Of a stretch of 64,000 nt of DNA, positions 38,668-49,135 are shown piece by piece (within the stretch, counting starts at the first letter, position 1; each line of letters starts with the position of its first letter). The notes beneath the pieces are model-generated. The model did not search any database. It worked only from the letters and a program-made list of their open reading frames with translations, and had not been told where the DNA came from. Source of the DNA: Duganella levis (GTDB lineage: Bacteria; Pseudomonadota; Gammaproteobacteria; Burkholderiales; Burkholderiaceae_D); the NCBI RefSeq assembly GCF_009857605.1, contig NZ_WWCT01000010.1, positions 1-64,000 of the forward strand. The letters are read 5' to 3'. The translations under genes were made by a program, and so were the position numbers.

Positions 38668-40773
38668 TTACTTAGCTTTCGCGGTAACGATAGCGTCGAT
38701 AACGTGCTTAGGCGCCTCGGAGTAGTGCTTGAACTCCATGGTGTAAGTCGCACGACCTTGCGTTGCGGAACGCAGGGTGGTCGAGTAACCGAACATTTCC
38801 GACAGCGGTACTTCGGCTTTGATGATCTTGCCGCCGCCGCCTGGGATTTCGTCCATGCCTTGCACCATACCGCGGCGGGACGACAGATCGCCCATCACGG
38901 TACCGGCGTAATCTTCCGGCGTTTCGACTTCCACAGCCATCATTGGTTCCAGGATGACTGGGCTGGCGCGACGGCAAGCTTCTTTGAATGCCATCGAACC
39001 GGCCATGCGGAATGCATTTTCGTTCGAGTCAACATCGTGGTACGAACCGAAGGTCAGGGTGACTTTGACGTCAACCACTGGGTAGCCAGCCAGAACACCG
39101 CTGTTCAGGGTTTCGCGCACACCTTTTTCAACCGCAGGGATGAATTCGCGTGGAATCACACCGCCTTTAATTGCGTCGATGAACTCGAAGCCTTTGCCTT
39201 GTTCCTGTGGTTCCAGGGTCACCACTGCGTGACCGTACTGACCACGACCACCCGACTGCTTAACGAACTTGCCTTCAACATCCGATACCGATTTGCGGAC
39301 GGTTTCGCGGTATGCAACCTGTGGTTTGCCCACGGTGGCTTCCACGCCGAATTCGCGCTTCATACGGTCGACGATAATTTCCAGGTGCAGCTCGCCCATA
39401 CCACCGATGATGGTCTGGCCCGACTCTTCGTCGGTTTTCACGCGGAACGACGGATCTTCCTGTGCCAGACGGTTCAGCGCCAGGCCCATTTTTTCCTGGT
39501 CGGCCTTGGTTTTTGGTTCCACAGCCTGTTGAATCACTGGCTCTGGGAACACCATGCGTTCCAGGATGATGATCGACGATGGATCGCACAGGGTTTCGCC
39601 GGTGGTCACGTCTTTCAGACCCACTGCCGCGGCGATGTCGCCGGCGCGCACTTCTTTGATCTCTTCGCGCTGGTTAGCGTGCATCTGCAGAATACGACCC
39701 AGACGCTCTTTACGGCCTTTGACCGAGTTGTACACGGTGTCGCCCGAATTGATGGCGCCCGAGTACACGCGGAAGAAGGCCAGCTGGCCGACGAACGGGT
39801 CGGTCATGATCTTGAAGGCCAGTGCCGAGAATTTCTCGTCGTCCGACGCCTTGCGGGTGGTCGGGGCTTCGTCTTCGTCGGTGCCTTTAACGTCAGCGAT
39901 GTCGATTGGCGATGGCAGGTACTCGATCACGGCGTCCAACATGGCTTGTACGCCCTTGTTTTTGAACGCGGTGCCGCACAGCATAGGAACGATTTCGGAA
40001 GCGATGGTGCGATCACGCAGCGCTTTCTTGATCTCGGCTTCGGTCAGGTCGCCTTCTTCCAGGTACTTGTTCATCAGCTCTTCGTTGGCTTCAGCAGCAG
40101 CTTCGACCATCTTTTCGCGCCACTCGGCAGCCGAATCAGCCAGCTCGGCAGGGATATCGACGTAGTCGAATTTCATGCCTTGCGAAGCGTCGTCCCACAG
40201 GATCGCTTTCATCTTGACCAGATCGATCACGCCCTTGAAGTTGTCTTCGGCGCCGATTGGGATCTGGATCAGGACTGGGTTGGCCTTCAGGCGTGCGCGC
40301 ATTTGCTCGTACACTTTGAAGAAGTTCGCGCCGGTGCGGTCCATCTTGTTGACGAAGGCCAGACGTGGCACTTTGTACTTGTTAGCCTGACGCCATACGG
40401 TTTCCGACTGTGGCTGAACACCGCCCACTGCGCAGTAAACCATGCAAGCGCCATCCAGCACGCGCATCGAACGTTCCACTTCAATGGTGAAGTCAACGTG
40501 GCCTGGGGTGTCGATGATGTTGATGTGGTGTTCTGGGAAGTTGTTCGCCATGCCTTTCCAGAAGCACGTGGTCGCAGCCGAGGTAATGGTAATACCGCGT
40601 TCCTGCTCCTGCTCCATCCAGTCCATGGTGGCGGCGCCATCGTGAACTTCACCGATCTTGTGGTTCACGCCCGTGTAGAACAGAACGCGTTCGGTGGTGG
40701 TGGTCTTACCTGCATCGATGTGAGCGGAGATACCGATGTTGCGGTAGCGCTCGATGGGGGTCTTGCGGGCCAT
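38668..40773 (-). CDS. fusA: elongation factor G
   Basis: A 701-residue translocase: [40 protein letters not shown] (P loop), [20 protein letters not shown] (G3), and domains II-V ending [16 protein letters not shown]. The ATG at 40773 gives the family start; the open frame extends 25 codons upstream but that part has no similarity. Confidence 0.98.
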   Translation of the reverse strand: MARKTPIERYRNIGISAHIDAGKTTTTERVLFYTGVNHKIGEVHDGAATMDWMEQEQERGITITSAATTCFWKGMANNFPEHHINIIDTPGHVDFTIEVERSMRVLDGACMVYCAVGGVQPQSETVWRQANKYKVPRLAFVNKMDRTGANFFKVYEQMRARLKANPVLIQIPIGAEDNFKGVIDLVKMKAILWDDASQGMKFDYVDIPAELADSAAEWREKMVEAAAEANEELMNKYLEEGDLTEAEIKKALRDRTIASEIVPMLCGTAFKNKGVQAMLDAVIEYLPSPIDIADVKGTDEDEAPTTRKASDDEKFSALAFKIMTDPFVGQLAFFRVYSGAINSGDTVYNSVKGRKERLGRILQMHANQREEIKEVRAGDIAAAVGLKDVTTGETLCDPSSIIILERMVFPEPVIQQAVEPKTKADQEKMGLALNRLAQEDPSFRVKTDEESGQTIIGGMGELHLEIIVDRMKREFGVEATVGKPQVAYRETVRKSVSDVEGKFVKQSGGRGQYGHAVVTLEPQEQGKGFEFIDAIKGGVIPREFIPAVEKGVRETLNSGVLAGYPVVDVKVTLTFGSYHDVDSNENAFRMAGSMAFKEACRRASPVILEPMMAVEVETPEDYAGTVMGDLSSRRGMVQGMDEIPGGGGKIIKAEVPLSEMFGYSTTLRSATQGRATYTMEFKHYSEAPKHVIDAIVTAKAK

Positions 40774-40887
40774 AATTAATCCTAAATCTTTGAATGGACA
40801 AAACCGAGCGCCATTTTTTGGAGAAAAAATGAGCCCGGCCTCGAACAACAGATGACAACCAGATCACGCAGGATCTGGCCGATTTTA

Positions 40888-41358
40888 TTAGAAGCGGAAG
40901 TGCGAGAACGCCTTGTTCGCTTCAGCCATGCGGTGAACTTCGTCACGCTTCTTCATCGCACCGCCACGACCTTCAGCGGCTTCCATCAGCTCACCCGCCA
41001 GACGCTGTGGCATCGATTTTTCGCTGCGCTTGTTAGCCGCTTCACGCAGCCAACGCATCGACAGCGCCATACGACGCACTGGGCGGACTTCAACCGGCAC
41101 CTGGTAGTTGGCACCACCAACGCGACGGGATTTCACTTCAACCAGCGGCTTGGCGTTGTTGATCGCGGTAGCGAACACTTCCAGCGGGTCTTTACCGGAT
41201 TTCTCCGAGATGTGCTCGAAGGCACCGTAGATGATGTTTTCTGCGACCGATTTTTTACCGGACAGCATCAGAACGTTCACGAATTTGGCGACATCAGTGT
41301 TGCCGAATTTTGGATCCGGCAGGATCTCGCGCTTGGGTACTTCACGACGACGTGGCAT
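40888..41358 (-). CDS. rpsG: 30S ribosomal protein S7
   Basis: A 156-residue protein: [60 protein letters not shown]. Nucleates assembly of the 30S head and represses the str operon in E. coli. A small hairpin (CCAGATC/GATCTGG, 40859-40878) follows its stop codon. Confidence 0.98.
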   Translation of the reverse strand: MPRRREVPKREILPDPKFGNTDVAKFVNVLMLSGKKSVAENIIYGAFEHISEKSGKDPLEVFATAINNAKPLVEVKSRRVGGANYQVPVEVRPVRRMALSMRWLREAANKRSEKSMPQRLAGELMEAAEGRGGAMKKRDEVHRMAEANKAFSHFRF

Positions 41359-41464
41359 GTCATTTCCTTTTCTCTTCAGTTGAGTGCCTTGCGGTCACTC
41401 GCGGCGGCCATCATAGCCAGCCACTTACTCGGTCTCGCGACCGGCTCAACTCAATTAATAATGA

Positions 41465-41848
41465 TTACTTCTTAGCTTGCTTGGCGCGCTTGGCACCGTA
41501 TTTCGAGCGAGCTTGTTTACGGTCTTTAACGCCCTGGGTATCCAGTGCACCGCGAACCATGTGGTAACGCACACCTGGCAAGTCTTTTACACGACCGCCG
41601 CGCAGCAGAACAACGCTGTGCTCTTGCAGATTGTGGCCTTCACCGCCGATGTACGAAATAACTTCGAAACCGTTGGTCAGACGCACTTTGGCAACTTTAC
41701 GCAGTGCCGAGTTAGGCTTCTTAGGAGTGGTGGTATACACACGGGTGCACACGCCACGTTTTTGCGGGCTGTTTTCCAGCGCCGGCGATTTGCTCTTCAC
41801 GACCAGTTTGGTGCGTGGTTGGCGAATCAGTTGATTGATGGTTGGCAT
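41465..41848 (-). CDS. rpsL: 30S ribosomal protein S12
   Basis: A 127-residue protein: [60 protein letters not shown]. Lys43 and the KDLPG loop have the wild-type, streptomycin-sensitive residues. First gene of the str operon. Confidence 0.98.
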   Translation of the reverse strand: MPTINQLIRQPRTKLVVKSKSPALENSPQKRGVCTRVYTTTPKKPNSALRKVAKVRLTNGFEVISYIGGEGHNLQEHSVVLLRGGRVKDLPGVRYHMVRGALDTQGVKDRKQARSKYGAKRAKQAKK

Positions 41849-42010
41849 CGTTCTAAACCCAACTAAATAACAACATTAACAACCCGGTCAAAATGCCGGG
41901 GACAAAAAACCTTCTCTCGATCTATTGGGCCAAAGGAGGCGCAAACAGCCACTCTCATGGAGCAGCCGGATTCAACGTATACGATGTGCAGAATAAATTG
42001 AGAACTCGCG

Positions 42011-42039
42011 AGTATAGACGTGAACGGTAGCTCAGTCAA
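42011..42039 (-). promoter_or_regulatory. strong sigma70 promoter of the str operon (rpsL)
   Basis: On the minus strand TTGACT (42034-42039), 17 bases, TATACT (42011-42016): five of six matches in each hexamer with optimal spacing. The leader to rpsL is about 155 bases and contains a small CCCGG/CCGGG hairpin near 41883-41899. Confidence 0.85.
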
Positions 42040-42143
42040 TCAATTTCGCGGCGGATGGCGGCTTGCAGCGGGAAAGCAGCCACTAGCAGAAAGGTCTGAA
42101 AACACTTGATAATAGCAAATAATTCCCATCCTGCTAGCCCTCA

Positions 42144-44018
42144 ATGCGATTCTTGTTGCGCCCCGCCCCGCTGTTCGTGCTGACCAGTTACCTGTTGCTG
42201 ACGCTGGTGCCCTGCGTGCCCCTGCTGCTGGGGCGGCAAGTGCCGGACTTGGGCCATGTGCTGCTGGTGGAGTTGCTGGCCTGGCTGGTGGTGTGGAGCG
42301 TGGTCGGCCGGCCGGCGTGGTTTCACTGGCTGCTGATCCCGGCCTTCCTGGCGCTGCCGACCGAGATTTACTTGTTTATTTATTACGGCCAGGGCGTTTC
42401 CACCCACCATCTGGGCATCATCGCCGAGACCAGCCCCAAGGAAGCGATGGAATTCCTCGGCCGCAAAGTGTGGCTGATGGCGGCCGTGCTGGTGGGCGTG
42501 ATCGCCTGGTGGATCGCGGTGCAGGTGGCGGCCCGCCGCAGCCCGGCGCTGAACTGGCACGGCGCCAGCCGCAAGACGGCACTGGCTATATTAATAGCGC
42601 TGGCCGCGCTGGGGCTGTATGGCCGCGAATTCGGCGTGCATGCCGCGCCGGTGGCGCACAGCAGCGCCAGCGCGTCGGCGTCGGCTTCAGCCTCAGAGTC
42701 CTCCGCCAGCGAGGAAGACGCATCGGAGGAAGCCAGCGATCCGGAACGCGCCGCCATCACCGGCGAACACCGGCTGGACTGGAAACTCGGCCCGCTGCCA
42801 TGGCGGATGCGCTCGCCGCTGACGTTCAGCGACTTCGCCTCGTCGTGGCCGTTCGGCCTGACCGCGCGCGGCATCGACTTCTGGAAAGAGCGCGAATACC
42901 TGGCCGACCTGGGCCAACGCAGCCGCGACTTCAGCTTCCACGCACACCAGCCGGCCAAAAACGACACGCCGGAAATCGTCATCATGGTGATCGGCGAATC
43001 GTCGCGCTACGACCGCTGGGGCATCAACGGCTACGCGCGCGACACCACCCCGCTGCTGAGCAAGGAAGCCAACCTGGTCACGCTGCCGGACGTGATCACC
43101 GCCGTGTCGGCGACGCGGCTGTCGGTGCCGGTGATCATCTCGCGCAAGCCGGCCACGCAAAGCCTGAAAGACGGTTTCTCGGAAAAATCCTTCCTCACCG
43201 CTTATAAAGAAGCGGGCTTCAAGACTTTCTGGCTGTCGAACCAGATCTCGTTCGGCCAGTTCGACACGCCGGTGTCGGTGTTCGCCAAGGAAGCCGACGT
43301 GATCCAGTTCATGAACCTGGGCGGCTTTACCAACAACTCCAATTTCGACCAGATTTTGCTGGAGCCTCTACAGCACGCCATCGCCGACCCGGCGCCGAAA
43401 AAGCTGATCGTGCTGCACACGCTGGGTAACCACTGGAACTACAGCCAACGCTACCCGAAGGACTTCGACAAATGGCAGCCGTCGCTGTTCGGCATCGACA
43501 AGCCGGTGTACACCGACCTCAAGATCAAGCCGCAGCTCAACAACAGCTACGACAACTCCATCCTCTACACCGACTGGTTCCTGTCGCAGGTGATCCACCA
43601 GCTGAAGGATACGCAGCAGCTGACCTCGATGGTCTACGTGGCCGACCACGGCCAGACACTGTACGACGGCACGTGCAAGCTGGCCTTCCACGGCCACAAC
43701 ACGCAGTATGAATTCCACGTGCCGGCCATCGTCTGGTACTCGGACGAATACAAGGAACGCTATCCGGAGAAGGTTAGCCAGCTGCTGAAGCACCGCAAGG
43801 CGCGGCTGGCCACCGAGAACATCTTCCACACGCTGCTGGACCTGGGCGACATCGAGTACGGCGATGAAAAACTGGAGTGGAGCTTCCTCAACCAGCAATT
43901 CAAACAACACAAGCGCTACGTGGACAGCTACGGCTGGACCAACTACGACAACGCCAACTTCAAAGGCGACTGCCGCGAAGTGATCGACAAAAGCAAGCCC
44001 ATCAAACAGGACAAATAA
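42144..44018 (+). CDS. phosphoethanolamine-transferase-like sulfatase-domain membrane protein
   Basis: A 624-residue protein. Five N-terminal helices (for example PLFVLTSYLLLTLVPCVPLL, WFHWLLIPAFLALPTEIYLF and VWLMAAVLVGVIAWWIAVQV) precede a periplasmic alkaline-phosphatase-fold domain. By comparison with EptA/MCR enzymes, Glu285 in VIGESSRYDRWGINGY and Asp-His in YVADHGQTLYDG are zinc ligands, and Ser322 or Thr324 (TAVSATRLSVP) sits at the nucleophile position, usually Thr. These enzymes transfer phosphoethanolamine to lipid A or other envelope glycans. Between helices and catalytic domain is an unusual Ser/Ala then Ser/Glu linker (about residues 173-200). Its TAA overlaps the next ATG (TAATG). 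The acceptor is unknown. Confidence 0.85.
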   Translation: MRFLLRPAPLFVLTSYLLLTLVPCVPLLLGRQVPDLGHVLLVELLAWLVVWSVVGRPAWFHWLLIPAFLALPTEIYLFIYYGQGVSTHHLGIIAETSPKEAMEFLGRKVWLMAAVLVGVIAWWIAVQVAARRSPALNWHGASRKTALAILIALAALGLYGREFGVHAAPVAHSSASASASASASESSASEEDASEEASDPERAAITGEHRLDWKLGPLPWRMRSPLTFSDFASSWPFGLTARGIDFWKEREYLADLGQRSRDFSFHAHQPAKNDTPEIVIMVIGESSRYDRWGINGYARDTTPLLSKEANLVTLPDVITAVSATRLSVPVIISRKPATQSLKDGFSEKSFLTAYKEAGFKTFWLSNQISFGQFDTPVSVFAKEADVIQFMNLGGFTNNSNFDQILLEPLQHAIADPAPKKLIVLHTLGNHWNYSQRYPKDFDKWQPSLFGIDKPVYTDLKIKPQLNNSYDNSILYTDWFLSQVIHQLKDTQQLTSMVYVADHGQTLYDGTCKLAFHGHNTQYEFHVPAIVWYSDEYKERYPEKVSQLLKHRKARLATENIFHTLLDLGDIEYGDEKLEWSFLNQQFKQHKRYVDSYGWTNYDNANFKGDCREVIDKSKPIKQDK

Positions 44019-44770
44019 TGCGCATCGCCGCTGCACAGACGCCCTCGGTGGCGGGTGACATCGCCACCAACCTCGCCACCCACCTGCGCTTCATCGCCGC
44101 CGCCCATGCGGAAGGCTTGCAGTTGCTGGTGTTCCCGGAACTGTCGTTGTGCGGCTACGAACTGCCGCTGCTGCGCGAGTGCGCACTGTCGCCGCACGAT
44201 GCGCGCCTGGCGCCACTGCGCGCCGCAGCGGTCAACACCGGCATGACCATCATCGTCGGCGCCCCGCTGATCGACGACGGCGCCGCCCAGCCCTGCATCG
44301 CCAGCATCACCTTCCGGCCGGACAGCAGCGCCACCACCTACCGCAAGCAATACCTGCACGCCGGTGAAGACGCCCACGTCCAGCCGGGTCCACGCGGCGC
44401 GCAAGCTCACGCCCTGCACGGCCAGCGCTACGTCGAAGCCATCTGCGCCGACACCACCCATCCGGAACACGCGCGCGCGGCAGCCAACGCCGGCGCCACA
44501 CTGTACGTGGCCGGCGTGCTGATTTCCAACGGGGGATACGAGGCCGACGCGGCGCTGCTGCGCCGCTACGCGGAAGAACACCGCATGACAATCCTGATGG
44601 CCAACCACGGCGCCCCGTCCGGCGGCTACACATGCGCCGGCAAAAGCGCCATCTGGGCGCCGGGCGGCACCCTGATAGCCCAAGCCGAAGGCCCGGGCGA
44701 CTACCTGGTCATCGCAGAAGAAAACAACGACTGGCACGGCCGCACCGTGCCAGTCAAGACGGCGACCTGA
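44018..44770 (+). CDS. carbon-nitrogen hydrolase (nitrilase superfamily)
   Basis: A 250-residue protein with the three catalytic residues: Glu in LLVFPELSLCGYELPLL, Lys in TTYRKQYLHAGED, and Cys in RYVEAICADTTHPEHAR. Family members hydrolyse amides, carbamoyl groups or nitriles. It starts at ATG 44018, sharing one base with the preceding stop codon, so it is translated with the phosphoethanolamine-transferase-like gene. This linkage hints at an amide or amine substrate related to the envelope modification, which is inference. It ends 18 bases from the convergent chemoreceptor gene. Confidence 0.87.
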   Translation: MRIAAAQTPSVAGDIATNLATHLRFIAAAHAEGLQLLVFPELSLCGYELPLLRECALSPHDARLAPLRAAAVNTGMTIIVGAPLIDDGAAQPCIASITFRPDSSATTYRKQYLHAGEDAHVQPGPRGAQAHALHGQRYVEAICADTTHPEHARAAANAGATLYVAGVLISNGGYEADAALLRRYAEEHRMTILMANHGAPSGGYTCAGKSAIWAPGGTLIAQAEGPGDYLVIAEENNDWHGRTVPVKTAT

Positions 44771-44788
44771 ACCGGCCGCCGGAAAAGA

Positions 44789-46390
44789 TCAGCGCAGCGC
44801 CAGCTGGGTGCCGGGGCGGCGGGTGGCGCCGACGGCGCTTTCGTTGATCTTGAAGACGCTGACGGTCAACTGCAACTCGCTGGCCTGGTCTTGCAGCGAC
44901 TGCGTGGCGGCGGCGGCTTCTTCCACCAGCGCGGCATTCTGCTGCGTCACCGTATCCATCTGCGCCACGGCCTGGTTGACCTGGTCGATGCCCTCGCTCT
45001 GCTCGCGGCTGGCGACGGCGATTTCGCCGACGATCTGCGTCACCTGATGCACGTTGCCCACCAGCGTGGTCATCGTGGTGCCGGCCTGCTCGACCAGATT
45101 GGTGCCCAGCTGGATCTTCTGCACCGAGTCGTCGATCAGCACCTTGATCTCCTTGGCGGCGGCCGCCGAACGTTGCGCCAGATTGCGCACCTCGGTCGCC
45201 ACCACCGCGAAGCCGCGGCCCTGCTCACCGGCACGCGCCGCCTCCACTGCTGCGTTCAGCGCCAGGATGTTGGTCTGGAAAGCGATACCGTCAATCACGC
45301 CGGTAATATCGACAATCTTGCGCGACGCGTCGTTGATGGCGTTCATGGTGCTGACCACCTGCGTCATCACCTCGCCGCCCTGCGCCGCCGTGTTGGACGC
45401 GCCTTCCACCAGCGTGCGCGCATGCTGCGCATTCTCCGAGTTCTGCTTGACGGTGCTGGTCAGCTCCTCGATCGAGGCCGCTGTCTCTTCCAGCGAACTG
45501 GCCTGCGTCTCGGTGCGCGACGACAGTTCCATATTGCCGGCCGCCAGTTCCTGCGAACCGGTGTTGATGATGTCCGCGCCATGCCGCACGCGCGACACGG
45601 TCGACAGCAGGTCGCCCTGCATGCGCTGGATCGCCTTCAGCAGGCGCTGGATTTCGTTGTCGCCATCAGCTTCGATATTGGCGGTCAGGTCGCCGCTGGC
45701 CACGCGGTCCAGCTGATCCACCGCGCCGGCCAGTGGCACCAGCACCGTCGAGCGCAGCATCAGGTGCGTGCCGAACACCACGCCCAGCGCAATTAGCAGG
45801 CCCAGCACTACCAGCCACATCACGATCGCATACTCGCTGGCGCGCTTTTCGGTCAGCGTGGTGATCTGCTCATCGCCCAGCTTCTGGAATTTTTCCAGCG
45901 CGGCCGAGAAGGCGGCGCCTACCGGCGTCAGCTCTTTTGAATTAATGGCCGAGTACGTGCCCGGATCATCCTTGGCCAGCGCGTCGGAGGCGCGGTCCAG
46001 CACCGCCGACAGCTTGCGGCCCGAGTCCACCAGCTCTTTTTTCAGTTGCGTATCCTGGCCAGGAAAGTCCGGCGCTTTCTCGAACTTGTCGAGAAAGTCC
46101 AGCGTGCGCTGGTAGGATTTCTTGGCGTTGGTCAGGGCGGAATCGCGGGTGGCCTTGTCGTCGCCCTCTTTCAGCGCCGCATAGCCGCGCGTCAGTGCGG
46201 AGCGGGTGCGGGTGGTGTCTTTGTACGCATCGTTGATGGTGATGATCTGGCTGGAAATGGTGTGTACTTCCACGATCGAACGATTGGACTGCTGCAAGGC
46301 GACGATGCCCAGCGCGGCACCAGCCAGCAACATCACCGTAAACAGAACTAGCACTCCAAGCAAGCTTGCCCGTACTGTAACCTTATTCAT
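44789..46390 (-). CDS. methyl-accepting chemotaxis protein (Tar-like)
   Basis: A 533-residue chemoreceptor. First helix near residues 6-30 ([20 protein letters not shown]), four-helix-bundle periplasmic sensor to about 190 ([20 protein letters not shown]), second helix ([20 protein letters not shown]), HAMP, then the coiled-coil signalling domain with the hairpin tip [35 protein letters not shown]. The C-terminus lacks a NWETF-type CheR tether. ATG 46390 has a GGAGG site; the frame extends 12 codons further without one. The ligand is unknown, and no che genes are nearby. Confidence 0.93.
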   Translation of the reverse strand: MNKVTVRASLLGVLVLFTVMLLAGAALGIVALQQSNRSIVEVHTISSQIITINDAYKDTTRTRSALTRGYAALKEGDDKATRDSALTNAKKSYQRTLDFLDKFEKAPDFPGQDTQLKKELVDSGRKLSAVLDRASDALAKDDPGTYSAINSKELTPVGAAFSAALEKFQKLGDEQITTLTEKRASEYAIVMWLVVLGLLIALGVVFGTHLMLRSTVLVPLAGAVDQLDRVASGDLTANIEADGDNEIQRLLKAIQRMQGDLLSTVSRVRHGADIINTGSQELAAGNMELSSRTETQASSLEETAASIEELTSTVKQNSENAQHARTLVEGASNTAAQGGEVMTQVVSTMNAINDASRKIVDITGVIDGIAFQTNILALNAAVEAARAGEQGRGFAVVATEVRNLAQRSAAAAKEIKVLIDDSVQKIQLGTNLVEQAGTTMTTLVGNVHQVTQIVGEIAVASREQSEGIDQVNQAVAQMDTVTQQNAALVEEAAAATQSLQDQASELQLTVSVFKINESAVGATRRPGTQLALR

Positions 46391-46480
46391 CCCGCCTCCA
46401 AATTTGATATTTCTGACTAGAAACACTATACCAAATTTTGAAGTTTTCTAACCTTAAAATTAACTATTCAAAAGGTGTGG

Positions 46481-47929
46481 TTACAACAGGTTGGACAAGG
46501 CCTGCCGCAGTTCTGGATAGGTGAAAACGAAGCCGCTGTCGAGCAAGCGCACCGGCGCAACCCGCTGCCCTTCGAGCAGCAGGTCCGCCTGTTCGCCCAA
46601 GCCGAGCCGCATTGGCCAGCCCGGCGTCGGCATACCATATGGGCGATGCAGAACCGACGCCGCCACGCGGTTGAACTGCGCCTGTGTCAGGCTCTCCGGC
46701 GCGGTGAAGTTGTAGCTGCCGCTGCCGCCAGTGCGGCATAGATGGGCCATGGCGCCGATCAGGTCATCCACATGGATCCACGACAGCCACTGCGTGCCGC
46801 CACCAAGCGGCCCGCCCAGTCCCAGCTTCACCGGCAACAGCATCATCGGCAGCGCCCCCTGCGTGCCCAGCACCAAGCCGAAACGCATGCAGGCCACCTT
46901 GACGCCATCCGCCTCCACTGCGAGCGCCGCAGCTTCCCATTCCTGGCACAACTCGGACATGAAGATCGGCTGCGGGCCGTCCTGCTCGGTCAGCACGGTC
47001 GCATCGCCACGCGGCTGCACGCCGTAGTAGCCGATCGCCGATGCCGACAACAGCATCGCCGGTTTGTGTTCCGCCGCGCCGATCCATGCCGCCAATTGCC
47101 CGGTCAGGCCGATCCGGCTTTGCCGCAGCGCCGCGCGCCGTGCCGCCGTCCAGCGCCAGCCGAGGATGCGGGCACCGGCCAGATTGATCACCACATCGAA
47201 ACGCCGCGTCGGCGGCAACTGCGCCATGCCGGCGACGCACTCGACGCGGCCGTCAAACATCCACGCCGCCTGGCGCGGCTGCCGTGTCAGCACGGTCACG
47301 CGATGCCCATCACGCAGCAAAGCGCGCACCAGGCGCTGACCGATAAAGCCGGTGGCGCCGGTCACCAGGAAACTGCGCTCACTTGCAGCAAAGCTTATTC
47401 GGGCATCGCCGGCATCACGCTGCGCCATGCGGCCGATGCTGCGCGCCGCCCAGGCATCGCGCAAGCCAGACACGCCGACACCAACGCCGCACAGCGCCAG
47501 GAATACGCCTAGCGCACCATGCGGCTCCCACACCAATGCAGTGGGCAAGGCCAGCATGGCGGGCATGTCCAGCGCCAGCAGCGCGATGAAGGCGCCGCCG
47601 TTCATCGCCAGCACGGTATGGGTGACGCGCTCGGTCGCCGGCAGCAGGCGGGTACGGTCCTCAACGACGAAATCCCATAGCGTCAACACAATTTCGATAC
47701 TGAACACCAGCAGCAGCGCCAACGCCCACCAGCCTTGGAACGCCCACGACGACAAGCCGATGAACAAGGCACTGTAGATCAGTGCGCGCAAGGCGTGAAT
47801 CGACAGCTCGCGCCGCGCGGTGGCGCGGCCGGGCAGCGCCTCGGTCAGCTCATGGTGATAGAGCGTATCGAAGGCGCCGAGACAACCCTGCGCCGCCATC
47901 AGTTGCAACGCCAGTGTGTGCGTGTTCAT
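46481..47929 (-). CDS. membrane domain fused to a TIGR01777-type SDR epimerase
   Basis: A 482-residue protein. Residues 1-165 are a membrane domain with about four helices (ALIYSALFIGLSSWAFQGWW, ALALLLVFSIEIVLTLWDFV, LALPTALVWEPHGALGVFLA). From residue 186 a short-chain dehydrogenase/epimerase begins with the nucleotide motif FLVTGATGFIGQRLVRALLR, then VVINLAGARILGWRWTAARR, SASAIGYYGVQ and LSWIHVDDLIGAMAHLC, and a C-terminal DUF1731-like end. Stand-alone TIGR01777 proteins are about 300 residues, so the N-terminal half is extra. GGAGGTGA precedes the ATG. The start overlaps the DUF4166 stop (ATGA). Confidence 0.88.
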   Translation of the reverse strand: MNTHTLALQLMAAQGCLGAFDTLYHHELTEALPGRATARRELSIHALRALIYSALFIGLSSWAFQGWWALALLLVFSIEIVLTLWDFVVEDRTRLLPATERVTHTVLAMNGGAFIALLALDMPAMLALPTALVWEPHGALGVFLALCGVGVGVSGLRDAWAARSIGRMAQRDAGDARISFAASERSFLVTGATGFIGQRLVRALLRDGHRVTVLTRQPRQAAWMFDGRVECVAGMAQLPPTRRFDVVINLAGARILGWRWTAARRAALRQSRIGLTGQLAAWIGAAEHKPAMLLSASAIGYYGVQPRGDATVLTEQDGPQPIFMSELCQEWEAAALAVEADGVKVACMRFGLVLGTQGALPMMLLPVKLGLGGPLGGGTQWLSWIHVDDLIGAMAHLCRTGGSGSYNFTAPESLTQAQFNRVAASVLHRPYGMPTPGWPMRLGLGEQADLLLEGQRVAPVRLLDSGFVFTYPELRQALSNLL

Positions 47930-48546
47930 GCCGTCACCTCCCTGAAGATACCTGCTTGCGTGAAGGTCGTGCCAAACAGCGAATGCCGGATCTCGATGTG
48001 GATATCGAACTGGTTGGCGCTGTTGTTGCGATGCCGGAGAAAGGTCTTGCCCGGCGTGAGCACATCCGGCAAGGGAATGCGCACGCCGAACACCTGCCAG
48101 AAATAGCCATCGCTTTCGAAATGCAGATTGCCGTCGCGGACATCCAGCACCAGCTTCATGCCCAGTCCCATGCCGACATACTCCAGCACTTCGCCCTGCG
48201 GGCTCTCCGCCATATAGGAAGTGAACATCACCGGTTTGCGCGCGTGCAGGCGGTAGGTGCGTTCCTTGAAAATCCACGCGCAATTGTGGCGGGAATAGAC
48301 CTGGATATCGACCGGGAAATCCGCATCGTTATACGGCATCAGCGCGCCTTTCACGAACGGCATGCTGAGGTAGCCCAACAAGCTGCCCACGCGTGAGCAG
48401 CGCAGTTCCGACAAGGTGCCGGTGTAATACAGCGGCTTGCCCGGCAGCGGATTTTTGTCGAAGCGCGCCTGGATATCGGGATGCAGCTGGCCCCAGGTCG
48501 GGCCAAGGATTTTCTTGAACAGCTCACCTTCGGATGGAATCAACAT
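47926..48546 (-). CDS. DUF4166-domain protein
   Basis: A 206-residue soluble protein with the DUF4166 pattern: LFKKILGPTWGQLHPDIQAR, RVGSLLGYLSMPFVKGALMP, and a beta-rich C-terminal half ending QFDIHIEIRHSLFGTTFTQA. The function is unknown. The gene overlaps the membrane-SDR fusion by 4 bases and lies directly behind the regulator gene, with a 20-bp palindrome 18-37 bases upstream of its start. The pair looks like one functional unit, perhaps acting on a lipid or quinone-like substrate; that is speculative. Confidence 0.82.
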   Translation of the reverse strand: MLIPSEGELFKKILGPTWGQLHPDIQARFDKNPLPGKPLYYTGTLSELRCSRVGSLLGYLSMPFVKGALMPYNDADFPVDIQVYSRHNCAWIFKERTYRLHARKPVMFTSYMAESPQGEVLEYVGMGLGMKLVLDVRDGNLHFESDGYFWQVFGVRIPLPDVLTPGKTFLRHRNNSANQFDIHIEIRHSLFGTTFTQAGIFREVTA

Positions 48547-48563
48547 GGTTAGCGTCGTCTGTT

Positions 48564-48583
48564 ATTTCTGTAGGCACAGAAAT
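48564..48583. promoter_or_regulatory. 20-bp palindromic operator upstream of the DUF4166 gene
   Basis: ATTTCTGT-AGGC-ACAGAAAT, perfect 8-bp arms. Arms are identical to those of the site at 49136-49155; only the four central bases differ. Located in the 51-base gap between the regulator and the DUF4166 gene. Confidence 0.8.
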
Positions 48584-48597
48584 TATTAGTGAATTTT

Positions 48598-49125
48598 TTA
48601 ATCGCTGCCGAGCAGGCGCGCCACCTTGCCGCCCATTTTCAGGAAGCGCTGCATGATGGCTGGCGGCAGGTGCTTGTAATCGTCATAGGTGGCGGTGAGC
48701 ATTTCGAGGAACTCCAGCACCTGCTCCATTTTGACCTTGGTGGCCTGCTCAAGCAGCGGATCATTCTCCGCCTCGGCGGCGCAGGCGCGCAGTACGGTCA
48801 GCGTCGGATCGATCTCGCGCTTCTTGCGCTCTTCCACGATGACGCGGAAGATGGCCCACACATCCTGCAAGGCCAGGAAATGGTCGCGCCGGTCGCCCGC
48901 CATGTGGATGATGCGCACCAGCCCCCAGCTTTGCAGCTCCTTCAGACTATTGCTGACATTCGAGCGCGCCACATTCAGCGTCTCGGCGATCTGCTCCGCG
49001 TTCAGCGGCTGGTTGACCAGGAACAGCAGCGCATGAATCTGGGCCACGGTCCGGTTCACGCCCCAGCGCGCGCCCATTTCGCCCCAGTGGAGGATGTACT
49101 TCTGGATGGTCGGCGAAAGGTCCAT
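48598..49125 (-). CDS. GbsR/MarR-type transcriptional regulator
   Basis: A 175-residue protein. MDLSPTIQKYILHWGEMGAR-WGVNRTVAQIHALL is the GbsR-family N-terminus; the winged helix-turn-helix is QPLNAEQIAETLNVARSNVS-NSLKELQSWGLVR with wing GDRRDHFL; the rest is a helical dimerisation region. GbsR of Bacillus senses choline; other members sense unknown small molecules. ATG 49125 is the family start; an in-frame TTG at 49149 lies inside the palindrome. It probably represses itself and the two downstream genes through the two palindromes. Confidence 0.88.
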   Translation of the reverse strand: MDLSPTIQKYILHWGEMGARWGVNRTVAQIHALLFLVNQPLNAEQIAETLNVARSNVSNSLKELQSWGLVRIIHMAGDRRDHFLALQDVWAIFRVIVEERKKREIDPTLTVLRACAAEAENDPLLEQATKVKMEQVLEFLEMLTATYDDYKHLPPAIMQRFLKMGGKVARLLGSD

Positions 49126-49135
49126 GATTTCTCTA

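Noticed and set aside
40788..40860. Plus-strand GGAG-AAAAA-ATG resembling a gene start upstream of fusA
   Set aside because: The frame closes after eight codons.
48564..48583. Palindrome before the DUF4166 gene as a terminator of the regulator gene
   Set aside because: Low GC stem, no T-tract, and identical arms occur upstream of the regulator, so it is an operator.
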